This document shows positions 1 through 9,995 of a stretch of 64,000 nt of DNA, in pieces. Source of the DNA: Candidatus Villigracilis saccharophilus (GTDB taxonomy: Bacteria; Chloroflexota; Anaerolineae; Anaerolineales; Villigracilaceae); NCBI GenBank assembly GCA_016709305.1, contig JADJNA010000062.1:1-64000 (forward strand), read 5' to 3'. Made by a program: the position numbers and the translations under genes. Numbering within the stretch: position 1 is the stretch's first letter; every line of letters begins with the position of its first letter. The notes beneath the pieces were generated by a model, which saw only the letters and a list, made by a program, of their open reading frames with translations, did not search any database and was not told the origin of the DNA.

Positions 1-109
1 TATAAAACGTGCCGCCCGGCATGGAGAGGTATTCGCCTTTGATTTCCCGCTCTGACTGTTTTTGGATGGTATCTCCGATGAAAAGCGATGATAAATTCAG
101 GTTCGTCAT
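1..109 (-). CDS. Partial CDS of unknown function, last visible gene of the sugar operon
   Basis: Only the first 36 codons are present; the gene runs off the left edge. The start is well supported: ATG at 109 (minus) follows an AGGAGC ribosome binding site about 6 nt upstream. The visible N-terminus begins MTNLNLSSLF and reaches GEYLSMPGGTFY, with no signal peptide or membrane segment. It lies downstream of the GH1 gene on the same strand and is probably the next member of the beta-glucoside operon. I do not recognise the family from so short a stretch. Confidence 0.6.
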   Translation of the reverse strand, partial: MTNLNLSSLFIGDTIQKQSEREIKGEYLSMPGGTFY

Positions 110-200
110 TCTTGCTCCTATGGAAATTAAAATTTCCAGACAGAAAAAATCCCCAGTTCTCACGAAGCTTGTCTCCGAAAGAACTGAGGATTACCTACTT

Positions 201-1562
201 CTAAAACCATTCTTTTGATCACACCCTTATACCATTTTGCGCTGTCTTTAAGATGCGCTCCCGAGTTTCATAGTTCACCATACAATGCCGAAGCGTTGAT
301 CAAGCCATGAATCACTCAAAGTTATCCAGCAATGACCAGACAAAATATCCAGCCAAAGGTACGCCTGCCTGCATGGCGCGGTGTGCGGCAGCGAAATGGG
401 TTCGCAGATAATTTATACGGTCGACATCCGCGATATTTTTGTTTTCATACGGCGGCGTGGAATAGCTCGCGCCGTTCTCTGTGATGTAAATTTTCAACGG
501 GTTGTAATTGAAATACACACGCCCCAGAACTCCAGTGAGTCCATCAGGGTAGTTTTCCCAGCCCATTTCCGTCCAATGTTCGGGTGTTTTGGGATGCGGA
601 AAAACTAGTTGTGGTCGTTGTTCCGGATCATCCGCGCGGGCAAGGTTTCTGCTGTAATAGTTCAGGCCGATGAAATCCGTAGGACAGGAGATCGTATCCA
701 TGTCCCCTGCCTGTACAAAATCCAAACCGCCTGGCAGCCCGCCAAGTTTTGAAAAGTATTCAACCATATCCGATGGATATCCGCGGCCATACACAGGGTC
801 GGCAAACCAGCGGAACCATTTCCCGCTTTCGGTGCGGGCGAGGTCTAGATCCATTTTGCTGTTGGAAGCCGCTGCTGCCCAATTAATGTTGAGTGTAATG
901 CCAACCTCCGCGTTTGGGCTGTTGCGGCGGATTACTGGCACAGCCTGCCCATGAGAAACAAGGAGATGGTGCGCAGCCCGTAGAGCAAGCCCATAGGTTG
1001 GATCTTTTATTCCCGGGGCATGAATACCGTTCTCATAGCCCATCCACGCGACAACGGCTGGCTCGTTTTGAGTGATCCAACTCTTTACACGGTCGCCCAG
1101 TGTGCGGGAGACAAGGTCCGCGTATTCGACAAACGCATCCCCGGTTGAGCGGAGAGTCCAGCCGCCTTCATCCTCCAGGGCTTGCGGCAGATCCCAATGA
1201 TTAAGCGTAACAAATGGGGTAATGTTTGCTGCCAGCAAACCATCCACCAGACGGTTGTAGAAATCCAGTCCTTTTTTGTTGATCTTGCCGCGTCCAGTCG
1301 GAAAAATGCGCGGCCAAGAGATCGAGAAACGATATGCTCTTAAGCCAAGTTTTTTCATCAAGGCGATATCTTTTTTCCAAAGACGATAATGATCATCGGC
1401 CACATCGCCAGTATCATTATTTTTTATTTTTCCGGGGGTGTGCGTGAACCGGTCCCAGGTCGATTCGCCCTTGCCGTGTTTATTCCAAGCGCCTTCAATC
1501 TGGTATGAAGCCGTCGCCGAACCCCACAGGAAATCTTTTGGAAAAATAATTTTATTTGCCAT
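201..1562 (-). CDS. GH1 beta-glucosidase, 3' end broken by indels
   Basis: Family 1 glycoside hydrolase that hydrolyses beta-glucosides such as cellobiose in the cytoplasm; no signal peptide is seen. The chosen start is ATG 1562 (MANKIIFPKDFLWG), preceded by GGAG; a longer reading frame upstream lacks support. FLWGSATASYQIEG is the classic N-terminal GH1 signature, the acid/base is E167 in TQNEP and the nucleophile is E362 in ITENG. The continuous frame stops at 312 right after WSLLDNFE, where GH1 proteins normally continue with W. Past this stop the usual C-terminus (RFGIV, NYETRERIL, KDSAKWYKGVIKR) can be read by switching frames, needing about four to six single-base deletions down to a stop near 201. 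The last ~37 residues are therefore present but frame-broken, by sequencing error or recent decay. It follows GH94 in the operon. Confidence 0.85.
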
Positions 1563-1655
1563 TTTGTACTCCAATAATTTTTGAAAACCACATACTGATC
1601 GATCGACCTGCAAATTTATTTTCAATGACAGCGAATGGAAGAGGGGACTACGCTG

Positions 1656-4103
1656 TTACCCCATCACCACTTCGACAGTTACTTCGCCCGAGCCGTCTTC
1701 TGCGCGGATCATACTTCCCTTGATCTGCTTCCCATTGACTGTGACTGATTCCACACCTTTACTGACGTGCTTGGGATTCGTCACGTTGATATGATAGGTT
1801 GCGTTACGATATTTGCGTTTGATTGTGAATCCATCCCAATCCGCAGGAACGGCTGGATCGATCTTCAACCCGTTGAATGTTGGACGAATGCCGAGGATGT
1901 ATTGTGTGATGGCGGTGTAATTCCATGCGGCTGTGTCGCTTAACCAGGAATTCTTGGCTTCGCCATGAGTGGGTGCATCTTTGCCCGCGATCATCTGAGC
2001 ATAAACATACGGCTCGCACTTGTGCTGTTCACTGATCCCTTCGCGCGCAGATGGGTTGATGCGCTTGTAATAATCAAACGCTTTCTCTCCGCGCCCAACC
2101 ATCGCTTCAGAGATCATGATCCACGGGTTGGTGTGGCAAAAGATGCCCGCGTTCTCTTTGTATCCTGGGGGATAGGATGATATCTCACCTAAATGTAAAT
2201 AATACTGACTGAACGCAGGTTGTTGCAGCACAATTCCATGCGGTGTCGCAAGGTGTTCAGCCACTGAATCAAGTGCTTTGACAGCATTTCCATTTTCAAC
2301 ACCCAAGCCTGCCATAATGCACATGCCCTGCGGTTCAATAAAGATACTGCCCTCGGCGTTTTCCTTCGACCCAAGCACATGCCCAAAATTATCATATGCG
2401 CGGCGGAACCATTCGCCGTCCCAGCCGGCGGCCCAAACGGTTTTTTCCATTTCAGCAGAGGCATTTTCTACTTTATCAACTTGCACTTTATCATTTCGGT
2501 GCTGGGCAATGCCAGCCATTTCCTTACATGCGAGTACGAACAACCCCGCGATGAATACACTCTCTGCGACTGTGCCATCTTTATTGGTCGTGGTTTGGAA
2601 GGATTGCCCCGGTGTGTCGGAGAAACAATTCAAGTTCAAACAATCATTCCAGTCTGCTCGCCCGATGAGGGGTAAGTTATTTGGGCCGAGGCGATCAAGT
2701 GTATATTGAATGGAACGCTGCAAGTGTTCATACAAAGGTGACTCGGTTCCCTCTTCATTTTCATATTGGACTTGTTCATCCAAAATAGACCAGTCGCCGC
2801 TTTCCTTGATATACGCCGCAACCCCCAGCACCAGCCACGCAGGATCATCATTGAAGCCGGATCCAACATCATTATTGCCGCGTTTGGTGAGCGGTTGATA
2901 TTGATGGAATGCGCCGCCGTTCTTGAGTTGAGTTGCAGATATGTCAAGGATTCTTTCGCGCGCGCGTTCGGGGATCATGTGTACAAACCCAAGCAGGTCC
3001 TGGTTTGAATCGCGGAATCCCATGCCGCGCCCGATGCCGCTTTCAAAATACGAAGCCGAGCGGCTCATATTAAACGTCACCATGCATTGATAGGCATTCC
3101 AAATATTCACCATGCGATTCGTATCAGTGTCTGGCGTGGACACTTGGAATTTCTCAAGCAGCATTGTCCAGTGATTTTGCAATGTGTTGAATGCCTTATC
3201 CGCATTTTCTGTTTGTAAATATTTTTCAATGAGCGGCTTGACGCGCTTCTTGTTGATGCTTTGCGAAGCGGGCGGATCAAACTTATCATCTTTTGGATTC
3301 TCCTGATAACCAAGGATGAATACGATCTGCTTTTGTTCCCCAGCCTTCAACTGGACTTTAATATGGTGCGACCCGATGGGCTGCCAGCCATGCGCTTCGG
3401 AATTTAACGAGGAGCCTGATTCAACAACTTGAGGTTGATCCCAGCCTTTATAGTTTCCGAGAAAAGACTCGCGCTGCGTATCGTAGCCGTCTAATTTTTC
3501 AGAACAGGCGAAGTAGGCAAAGTGATCGCGTCGTTCACGATATTCTGTCTTGTGATAGATGACACCGTCAACGATTTCCACTTGCCCGATGGAGTAATTG
3601 CGTTGGAAGTTGGTGGCATCGTCATTTGCATCCCACAGACAAAACTCAATGGCTGAGAACAGGCTCAAGTCGGAGTCCGATCCGCTTTCGTTGGTCAGGG
3701 TTGTCTGCCAGATTTCAAGACTCTCACCGAGTGGAACAAAATAACGGGTGGAGGATTTGATCCCATTCACTTTGGATGTGATGATGGTGTAGCCCTGTCC
3801 ATGCCGACATTCGTACTTGTCAAGTTTCGTGCGTGTGGGCATCCATGAAGGCGACCAGTATTTGCCGCTCGCATTATCGCGCAGGTAAAGATAGCGCCCG
3901 CCCATGTCGAGGGGAGAGTTGTTGTAACGATAGCGGGTCAGGCGGCGCAGGCGCGCATCCTTATAAAATGAATAGCCGCCAGCGGTGTTGGAGATCAATC
4001 CGAAGTAGGCTTCACTGCCGAGATAGTTGATCCAGGGCAGGGGAGTTTCGGGGGTTTCAATAACGTACTCTCGATTTTGATCGTCAAAATGACCGTAATG
4101 CAT
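1656..4103 (-). CDS. GH94 cellobiose/chitobiose-type phosphorylase
   Basis: Cytosolic inverting phosphorylase of family GH94 that cleaves a beta-linked disaccharide with phosphate to give a sugar-1-phosphate and a free monosaccharide. The 815-residue length and the N-terminus MHYGHFDDQNREYVI followed by PLPWINYLG match cellobiose phosphorylases closely. The catalytic-loop motif ADWNDCLN carries Asp484 and Asp487, one of which is the family's general acid. Features such as GFRDSNQDLLG and the C-terminal FNGLKIDPAVP lie where expected. Cellobiose is the likeliest substrate, but the ChbG-type deacetylase and BadF-type kinase in the same operon leave N,N'-diacetylchitobiose open. The gene is intact, with about 46 bp to the upstream aldo/keto reductase gene. 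Confidence 0.9.
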   Translation of the reverse strand: MHYGHFDDQNREYVIETPETPLPWINYLGSEAYFGLISNTAGGYSFYKDARLRRLTRYRYNNSPLDMGGRYLYLRDNASGKYWSPSWMPTRTKLDKYECRHGQGYTIITSKVNGIKSSTRYFVPLGESLEIWQTTLTNESGSDSDLSLFSAIEFCLWDANDDATNFQRNYSIGQVEIVDGVIYHKTEYRERRDHFAYFACSEKLDGYDTQRESFLGNYKGWDQPQVVESGSSLNSEAHGWQPIGSHHIKVQLKAGEQKQIVFILGYQENPKDDKFDPPASQSINKKRVKPLIEKYLQTENADKAFNTLQNHWTMLLEKFQVSTPDTDTNRMVNIWNAYQCMVTFNMSRSASYFESGIGRGMGFRDSNQDLLGFVHMIPERARERILDISATQLKNGGAFHQYQPLTKRGNNDVGSGFNDDPAWLVLGVAAYIKESGDWSILDEQVQYENEEGTESPLYEHLQRSIQYTLDRLGPNNLPLIGRADWNDCLNLNCFSDTPGQSFQTTTNKDGTVAESVFIAGLFVLACKEMAGIAQHRNDKVQVDKVENASAEMEKTVWAAGWDGEWFRRAYDNFGHVLGSKENAEGSIFIEPQGMCIMAGLGVENGNAVKALDSVAEHLATPHGIVLQQPAFSQYYLHLGEISSYPPGYKENAGIFCHTNPWIMISEAMVGRGEKAFDYYKRINPSAREGISEQHKCEPYVYAQMIAGKDAPTHGEAKNSWLSDTAAWNYTAITQYILGIRPTFNGLKIDPAVPADWDGFTIKRKYRNATYHINVTNPKHVSKGVESVTVNGKQIKGSMIRAEDGSGEVTVEVVMG

Positions 4104-4149
4104 AATACCTCTTCTATGGAGTAACTAAACTGATTAACTTAAATATTTT

Positions 4150-5133
4150 TCATCTCTTCAAAAGAGTTTCGATCTCATTCATTTGTTCCGCAGTTAACGC
4201 GCCAAATTTCATTGCGCCGCAATTTTCTTCCACCTGTGCCACGGTACGGAATCCCGGGATGGGCAGGGTTTGTTCACTGCGTGCCCATAACCAGGCCAGC
4301 GCACCTTGCGCGAGAGTACGCCCGCCGCTTCGCAATATCTCACGGACTGCTTCCATCATCTTCAACCATTCGGGGTTGGGTTTGCCGTCTTTGAAATATT
4401 TCACCCACGAAGGGCTGTTTACGCCGCGCACATCATCCGCGGACGGTGTTGTGGAAGCGGAATATTTTCCGGTCAACAAACCCATCGCCAGAGGTCCGCG
4501 GTTGATCGCCGCGAGGTTATATTTTTCACAGACAGCGATCACCTCCGTGTTGTTATCGAGCACGTTCAATTGAAGTTGAATGCTGGCGCAGTGTTTTCCC
4601 AGTGCGAAGAATTCGGCGCGGTCCGCAAAATCGGTGCTCCACCCATAGGCGCGGATCTTGCCCTCGCTCACCAATTCTTCCAGCGTGTCACGCACGGGTT
4701 CCGCTTTGTCAACGGGGAAACCGTTATCGTGGAATTGGTACAAGTCAATATAATCTGTATCGAGCCTCCGCAGCGATTCTTCACAGGCTTTGCGAATGCC
4801 TGCCGGGGTTGTATCGGAACCAAGTAACTCACGCGCCTGTTCATCAAAAACGGCGTTGAATTTCGTCGCGATCACAACATCCTTGCGCCTGCCTGCGAAT
4901 GCGCGCCCAAGAACTTTTTCGCTGTGACCCGCGCCGTACAAGTTGGCCGTATCAAAAAAGTTGACGCCCAATTCCATGGCGCGATGCACGGCTCGAATGG
5001 ATTCGTTGTCGTCCACTTCGCCCCAGCCGTGCGGCGTGCCCTTTTCCCAGATCGGCCCTCCGATGGCCCAGCATCCCATGCCGAGGGCGCATACTTCAAT
5101 TTCAGAACGGCCAACCTTGCGTGTGAATGTCAT
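4150..5133 (-). CDS. Aldo/keto reductase
   Basis: NADP(H)-dependent aldo/keto reductase of 327 residues, a TIM-barrel oxidoreductase. The catalytic tetrad can be read directly: Asp61 and Tyr66 in FFDTANLYG, Lys91 in VIATKF and His135 in YQFHDN. The C-terminal part (RGPLAMGLLTGKYS and IPGFRTVAQVEEN) is the usual cofactor-binding region. It sits between GH3 and GH94 on the same strand, so it may oxidise or reduce a sugar or sugar lactone from the oligosaccharide pathway. The substrate cannot be inferred from sequence alone; members of this family next to glycosidases often act on the anomeric or C3 position. Intact, with an ATG start and no signal peptide. Confidence 0.88.
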   Translation of the reverse strand: MTFTRKVGRSEIEVCALGMGCWAIGGPIWEKGTPHGWGEVDDNESIRAVHRAMELGVNFFDTANLYGAGHSEKVLGRAFAGRRKDVVIATKFNAVFDEQARELLGSDTTPAGIRKACEESLRRLDTDYIDLYQFHDNGFPVDKAEPVRDTLEELVSEGKIRAYGWSTDFADRAEFFALGKHCASIQLQLNVLDNNTEVIAVCEKYNLAAINRGPLAMGLLTGKYSASTTPSADDVRGVNSPSWVKYFKDGKPNPEWLKMMEAVREILRSGGRTLAQGALAWLWARSEQTLPIPGFRTVAQVEENCGAMKFGALTAEQMNEIETLLKR

Positions 5134-5175
5134 TTTGTCTCCAAATAAAAACTTTCGTGCGCACCTACAATAAAT

Positions 5176-7818
5176 TTATTTTATTTGCGCTAATTCTTTC
5201 TCTATTTTTTCAACCATTTCCTGCGGTACAAAACCGGGGTGGTTGTAGGCGACCTGTTCCAGGGTTAGTTCCGCGGCCATTTTCATATCTTCCATGAGCA
5301 GGAATCCGCCAATATGTTTGGAGAGGATCGCGCGGCCATTCGGATCACTGAGCAGGGTGCTGATGGTGAGACCTGTGTGCAAACGGGTGGCACGTTTTTC
5401 AGCATTAAGCGTGACTTTTCCACTCAAACGTATGTCACGGCTGGATGGGCCGACCAGAATTTCAAATTCTCCCGCCTCCGTTGCCCATGCATTCATGGTC
5501 GAATTGAAATACCAGAAGGCTTCACGGTCGAGGGTAAATGTTACTGTTTTGGTTTGCTGTGGATTAAGTTCAATTTTCTTGAAGGCTTTGAGTTCCTTTT
5601 CAGGCCTTGCAAACGTGGACTTGATATCACGTACGTACAGTTGAACGATTTCCTTGCCCAACAGCTTGCCTGTGTTGGTCACATCTACTTTTACAGTGAC
5701 TGTCTGATCGGGTGTCATCGCTTTTTTGCTGACGCGCAGATCGCTGTACTTGAATGTGGTGTAGGAAAGTCCGTGACCGAAGGGGAAGAGCGGAGAGACA
5801 TTCTTTTTCTCGTAGTAACGATAGCCGACAAAGATGCCTTCTCCATAGCGAACTTTCCCATTCTCACCGGGGTAATTGATAAACGCAGGGTTATCTTCCA
5901 AACGCACGGGGAAGGTGGTCGGTAATTTACCAGATGGATTCTCGTCACCGAATAAAATATCAGCAAGGGCATTACCTTGTTCCTGGCTGTTGTACCAAAG
6001 CTGGATCACGGCGGGGACTTTTTCGATCCACGGCATTTCTGTGGGCGAGCCGACGTTCAACACTACAATGATATTTTTGTTGGCCTTAGTAACTCTTTCG
6101 ATCAATTCATTTTGCGCGCCAGGGAGTTTCATGTCCGCACGGTCAAATCCCTCGGATTCCCATTCGCCATTCAGGCTGGCAACCAGTATCACCACGTCGG
6201 CTTTCTTCGCAAGTTTCACTGCGTCGCCAATCAGGTCTTTCGAATGCGGCGGCTGATGGCCGATGCTGACTCCGCGCCAGCGAGGACTGCCCTGCCAGTA
6301 ATATTCCAATTTAATGGGATATGCTTTTCCGCCTTCGAGCTTTATTTCAGCGATGAGTTGTTTGCCCATATCTGTTTCAGATGAATGGTCGATGATGAGT
6401 TTGTCATCCAGAAAAAGTTTGCCCCAGCCAACAGCCGAAAGCGATAATATATGTGTGCCTGATTCCTTCGGTGTGAAGAATCCTTCCATACGCATGGAAA
6501 AAGATTCTTGATCCACCTTGGGAACGGATGTATAGAACCATCCATGCTGAACGCGGGTGGTGGTTTCAGAATAAACAGCGTCGCCCAAACCTTCAGTCCC
6601 GTTGAAGAGGCTGAGGTTAAGTCCGACACGTCCGTCAGCGGTGGATAATGTTTCGGGGGCGGGAGCAGGCAGGTTCTTGTGGATGAAGCACCCAGGCGCG
6701 TAATCCACTTTGATGCTTTTGCCTGCGCGATTCTTGATTCCCTCAAACGGGGTGATGACATAATGCGGCGCGACCGATGAACTGCCGCCACCCAATATCT
6801 GTGCCGTGTTTGCGTACGGCCCGATGACCGCAATGGATTTGACTTTCTTGAGCGGAAGCGCACCGTCATTCTTGAGGAGGACAATCGCTTCCTGCGCGGC
6901 CTGACGAATGATTCTGCGGTGCTGAGGTTTGTCCTTCCCCTGTTCAGGCTGGAGCGTTGGGTTCTCAAACAGATTTGCCTTTTCAAGCACACCCAGCAAA
7001 CGACGCACTTTATCATTGATCGTAGATTCTGTGACTGCGCCATTGGCGATTGCTTTCTTCACAACTTCGATCGACATCCAACGCGCAGGGCCTGGCATTT
7101 CGAGATCAAGTCCGCTGGTGGGGACTGCTTCATCGTACGTGCCGAACCAATCGGACATGACGATACCCTCATAGCCCCATTCACCTTTGAGAATCTCAAG
7201 CAGGGAGTGGTCGTACTGGCAGGCATACGTCCCGTTGACGCGGTTGTATGAAGACATCACCGCCCACGGATTGGAATTGCGTATCGCAATTCGGAACGGC
7301 TCAAGATAAATTTCGCGCAATGTGCGTTCATCCACTTCGGAACTGATCGAGAAGCGCTCGTATTCCTGATCGTTGGCGATGAAGTGCTTAATGCACGCAC
7401 CGACGTTATGATCCTGAATTCCTTTGATGTATGCGCTCGCGATCATGCCGCTTAAGAATGGATCTTCGGAATAACATTCGAAGTTGCGTCCCGCGATGGG
7501 TGTGCGGTGAATGTTGACTGTGGGGGCGAGCAGGATGTGCGCGCCTTTGGCCTTTAATTCATCGGCCAATACGTTGCCAACCTTTTCAACCAGATCGGGA
7601 TTCCATGTTGCGCCAAGCGCCGCGCCGATGGGCGTGGCTACCGAAGGCGCGCCCATGCTTCCCCAGGCACCACGCGCGCCGTTGGGTCCGTCGGTGGTTT
7701 TAAATTGCGGAATACCCAGCCGTGGAATGGCGACACTGTGCCACAAGTCCGCGCCTGCAAGCATGGATATTTTTTCGTCGAGAGTCATTTGTTCGAGCAG
7801 ATCATCAATACGTGACAT
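5176..7818 (-). CDS. GH3 beta-glucosidase with PA14 insert
   Basis: Family 3 glycoside hydrolase of 880 residues, probably intracellular because no signal peptide is seen. The start is ATG 7818 (MSRIDDLLEQMTLDEKI) with GAGG 7 nt upstream; the open frame upstream to 7899 lacks a ribosome site. The order is an N-terminal TIM barrel with nucleophile Asp223 in IVMSDWFG, an alpha/beta sandwich domain starting near IAVIGPYA, an inserted PA14-like domain (about residues 390-520, FFTPKESGTHILSLSA), and a C-terminal fibronectin III-like domain (VTNTGKLLGKEIVQLYV). PA14 inserts in GH3 enzymes shape the aglycone pocket, suggesting beta-1,2/1,3/1,4-gluco-oligosaccharide or aryl-glucoside specificity. Follows the ChbG-like gene in the operon. 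Confidence 0.92.
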   Translation of the reverse strand: MSRIDDLLEQMTLDEKISMLAGADLWHSVAIPRLGIPQFKTTDGPNGARGAWGSMGAPSVATPIGAALGATWNPDLVEKVGNVLADELKAKGAHILLAPTVNIHRTPIAGRNFECYSEDPFLSGMIASAYIKGIQDHNVGACIKHFIANDQEYERFSISSEVDERTLREIYLEPFRIAIRNSNPWAVMSSYNRVNGTYACQYDHSLLEILKGEWGYEGIVMSDWFGTYDEAVPTSGLDLEMPGPARWMSIEVVKKAIANGAVTESTINDKVRRLLGVLEKANLFENPTLQPEQGKDKPQHRRIIRQAAQEAIVLLKNDGALPLKKVKSIAVIGPYANTAQILGGGSSSVAPHYVITPFEGIKNRAGKSIKVDYAPGCFIHKNLPAPAPETLSTADGRVGLNLSLFNGTEGLGDAVYSETTTRVQHGWFYTSVPKVDQESFSMRMEGFFTPKESGTHILSLSAVGWGKLFLDDKLIIDHSSETDMGKQLIAEIKLEGGKAYPIKLEYYWQGSPRWRGVSIGHQPPHSKDLIGDAVKLAKKADVVILVASLNGEWESEGFDRADMKLPGAQNELIERVTKANKNIIVVLNVGSPTEMPWIEKVPAVIQLWYNSQEQGNALADILFGDENPSGKLPTTFPVRLEDNPAFINYPGENGKVRYGEGIFVGYRYYEKKNVSPLFPFGHGLSYTTFKYSDLRVSKKAMTPDQTVTVKVDVTNTGKLLGKEIVQLYVRDIKSTFARPEKELKAFKKIELNPQQTKTVTFTLDREAFWYFNSTMNAWATEAGEFEILVGPSSRDIRLSGKVTLNAEKRATRLHTGLTISTLLSDPNGRAILSKHIGGFLLMEDMKMAAELTLEQVAYNHPGFVPQEMVEKIEKELAQIK

Positions 7819-7908
7819 GAGTACCTCTGATAGGGTGAAAGTTATAATTTGACGATGGACGATAGGCGCTGGAAAGTAACAAAACAGTCCACCGTTCACG
7901 GTCTACGG

Positions 7909-8712
7909 TCATAAATTCGCGAAAGTAATTAGTTCAATGCTGCGTTCTTGAATGGCTCGTTTGATAGTTGGATCAGTGAGGATATTTAATTCTGTTTCGC
8001 GTTGTGAGTTATAGGATGATTCTTTGGCGAAGGCATCGTCTACATAACCAGGGTGGCACATGATCTCGGTTGAGCCGTCTTTGACGTCGTTGATCATGCT
8101 GAGCAGAATTTCTTGCGTAGCCTGTTCATCGTAAAAATCAACGATGAAAACGTCGGGGTGGCGCGGGGTAAATTCCTTGAGCAGGGACGGACCTTCTTTA
8201 AAAGTTTCTTTCAGTTCACTGGAAATATTGTTTGTGAATGGAAAGCGGATCGCGCAGTCATATTCTTTTGCAAATTCAAGCATCCCGCGGAATAGGGCGG
8301 GTGAAAAGAAGGAAGAATGGTGATGAGAGTCAAGATGCGTTGGCTTGCGTCCCGCCGCGTTTATAAAGGCCTCGATCTGAGCGCGCCATTCTGCTTTGAC
8401 TTCGCTCATGTCAATTTGATCTAATTTTGAAAGGAGGACGGCGAGTTTTAAAAAGCTGCCATCTTCGTTGGTGATCGTTTTTAATTGATCACGCGGGAGG
8501 ATCGGGTTTTCAGCAGTTAAAACAAGATGAACGCCCAGCCCAAGCTTGGGCGTTTCGCGCAGGGCGATGCGAATGTCCGCTGCAGTGGTTGGGATGTTCA
8601 TCATGCAGGTCGTGGACGAGACCACCCCATGCAAATGCGACTCGCGGATACCGCGTGAGATATCAGGACTTCGTCCATAATCGTCCGAGTTAATAATGAG
8701 GCGTTTCGACAT
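7909..8712 (-). CDS. ChbG/YdjC-family carbohydrate deacetylase
   Basis: A 267-residue member of the YdjC/ChbG/HpnK family, Mg2+-dependent deacetylases that act on N-acetylated di- or oligosaccharides such as chitobiose. Metal and catalytic residues are visible: Asp10/Asp11 in NSDDYG, His62 in GVHLVLT, and the cluster THLDSHHH (His126, Asp128, His130). The length is close to E. coli ChbG (about 250). In E. coli chb, ChbG deacetylates chitobiose so that the downstream GH4 enzyme can act. A GH4 gene lies two genes upstream here, so a related role is plausible but not proven. Deacetylation of another acetylated glycan remains possible. Intact, immediately upstream of GH3. Confidence 0.87.
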   Translation of the reverse strand: MSKRLIINSDDYGRSPDISRGIRESHLHGVVSSTTCMMNIPTTAADIRIALRETPKLGLGVHLVLTAENPILPRDQLKTITNEDGSFLKLAVLLSKLDQIDMSEVKAEWRAQIEAFINAAGRKPTHLDSHHHSSFFSPALFRGMLEFAKEYDCAIRFPFTNNISSELKETFKEGPSLLKEFTPRHPDVFIVDFYDEQATQEILLSMINDVKDGSTEIMCHPGYVDDAFAKESSYNSQRETELNILTDPTIKRAIQERSIELITFANL

Positions 8713-8953
8713 TCTTTACTCCTTCAAGGTGTTTTTGCTAAAGATCCACAAGCTGTCCAGTGGCGCCTTGTAAATAAAGGATGAACGCTTTGTATGAATG
8801 GCGAATTGCTTATGGATTTTCTGGAGACGAGTTTTAGTGGCGCGCGTTTTATGAGATCGCTTTCAACTCTCAAGTGCTGGGGGAGTTTGCCTGGGCGAAA
8901 AAAAGCCATTCGTACGTCGAACAGGTAAAGGGTCAGAAAAGAAGCGCTGGGCT

Positions 8954-9922
8954 TTATCGTGCAAGTGATCTTTTGATCTGGTTTCGCTGTTCCAATGTCA
9001 AGAGTAATCCGCTTGCTTCCATTCCTAATAATACGGCACCGACAACGGGTTTCACTTCGGCAGGAATTAATGTTGCCTTGGGCGCGATGGCATGGACTGT
9101 TTCGCGCATGGGTGTGATGAGCTGCTCTCCGCTTTTGAACATGGATCCGATCAGGGCGATCTCAAATTCAAGGTTTTCAAAATTAAGCTGGCGGATCACC
9201 GCGTTGGCCATTTCGCCAAGTTCCACGCCTGCCCATTTGACAATTCCTTGTGCTGCGGCGTCTCCCTGTGCGGCGGTTTGAAAAACAATGGGAGCGGCAT
9301 CAGCACCAATCACATAATGTTCTTTTGTGTATCCTTCAATGAGGTCTTCAAGGTTTTTTGCGCCGGCGTATTTGATGAAGGCTTCCGCCAGCAAGGTGGG
9401 CGGCAGGCGTTTTGTCCACGCGTAACCGATGATCTGCATGGTGCGAACGATCAGTTCACTTGCGCCTGCGTTTTCGCCCATATAGTAACCGTATCCGGTA
9501 ACACGGCCTTCGCGTTTGTGTTCTTTATCCCAGCCGCGGCAATTGCATCCAGTACCAGAGACGACCGCAATTCCCCAGCCTTCGCTCGTACCTGCGAGCA
9601 AGCCAAGCACTACATCGTTGACCATTATGTACGGAGCGCTCAATCCGAGGTTGGAGATCGTTTGCCGCATCCATGGTTCTTCTGCAGACCAGTCGTAGCC
9701 TGCAATGCCAAAACCTGCCCCTGCAATTTGATCTGCATGAATATTTGCGGTTGTAAGAGCGCCGTCCAAGGCTTCGCGCATGGATTGTTCCATGCCGTCG
9801 AATCCGACAACATTGCGGTTGCCCGGCCCGCCCCGGCATTCACTGATATGGTTGCCATATTCATCCACGATCAGCGCGGCGGTCTTGGTTGAGCCGATGT
9901 CTATCCCGAGGTAGTATTTCAT
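8954..9922 (-). CDS. BadF/BadG-type sugar kinase (N-acetylglucosamine kinase-like)
   Basis: ASKHA-fold ATPase of 322 residues, annotated in relatives as BadF/BadG/BcrA/BcrD ATPase or N-acetylglucosamine kinase. The N-terminal phosphate loop reads GIDIGSTKT, and later elements include GAGFGIAGYDWS, VVSGTGCN and a glycine-rich C-terminal segment (VVGAVLLGMEASG). This matches the GlcNAc-kinase lineage rather than the ROK family (no CxCGxxGC zinc motif). In an ABC-fed operon that lacks PTS genes it is the only visible sugar kinase, so it may phosphorylate GlcNAc or a disaccharide to supply GH4. The gene lies 73 bp after GH4, with a strong hairpin in the gap. Confidence 0.85.
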   Translation of the reverse strand: MKYYLGIDIGSTKTAALIVDEYGNHISECRGGPGNRNVVGFDGMEQSMREALDGALTTANIHADQIAGAGFGIAGYDWSAEEPWMRQTISNLGLSAPYIMVNDVVLGLLAGTSEGWGIAVVSGTGCNCRGWDKEHKREGRVTGYGYYMGENAGASELIVRTMQIIGYAWTKRLPPTLLAEAFIKYAGAKNLEDLIEGYTKEHYVIGADAAPIVFQTAAQGDAAAQGIVKWAGVELGEMANAVIRQLNFENLEFEIALIGSMFKSGEQLITPMRETVHAIAPKATLIPAEVKPVVGAVLLGMEASGLLLTLEQRNQIKRSLAR

Positions 9923-9960
9923 CTAACAATTTGCATATTAATTTTGAATTATGAACTTTG

Positions 9961-9992
9961 ATGAAGAAACGCCTCAAAAGGCGTTTCTTCAT
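9961..9992 (-). other. Intercistronic stem-loop between GH4 and the sugar kinase
   Basis: A perfect 14-bp inverted repeat (9961-9974 with 9979-9992) with a 4-nt loop lies just past the repaired GH4 stop at 9996. On the minus strand it has no run of T after it, so it is more likely an mRNA-stabilising or attenuating hairpin than a full terminator. It would let upstream genes be expressed more strongly than downstream ones. Confidence 0.6.
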
Positions 9993-9995
9993 GTC

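Noticed and set aside
9092..9892. Plus-strand open frame of 266 codons opposite the sugar kinase
   Set aside because: It is a Cys-rich mirror of the well-supported kinase gene, with no ribosome site and no recognisable motif.
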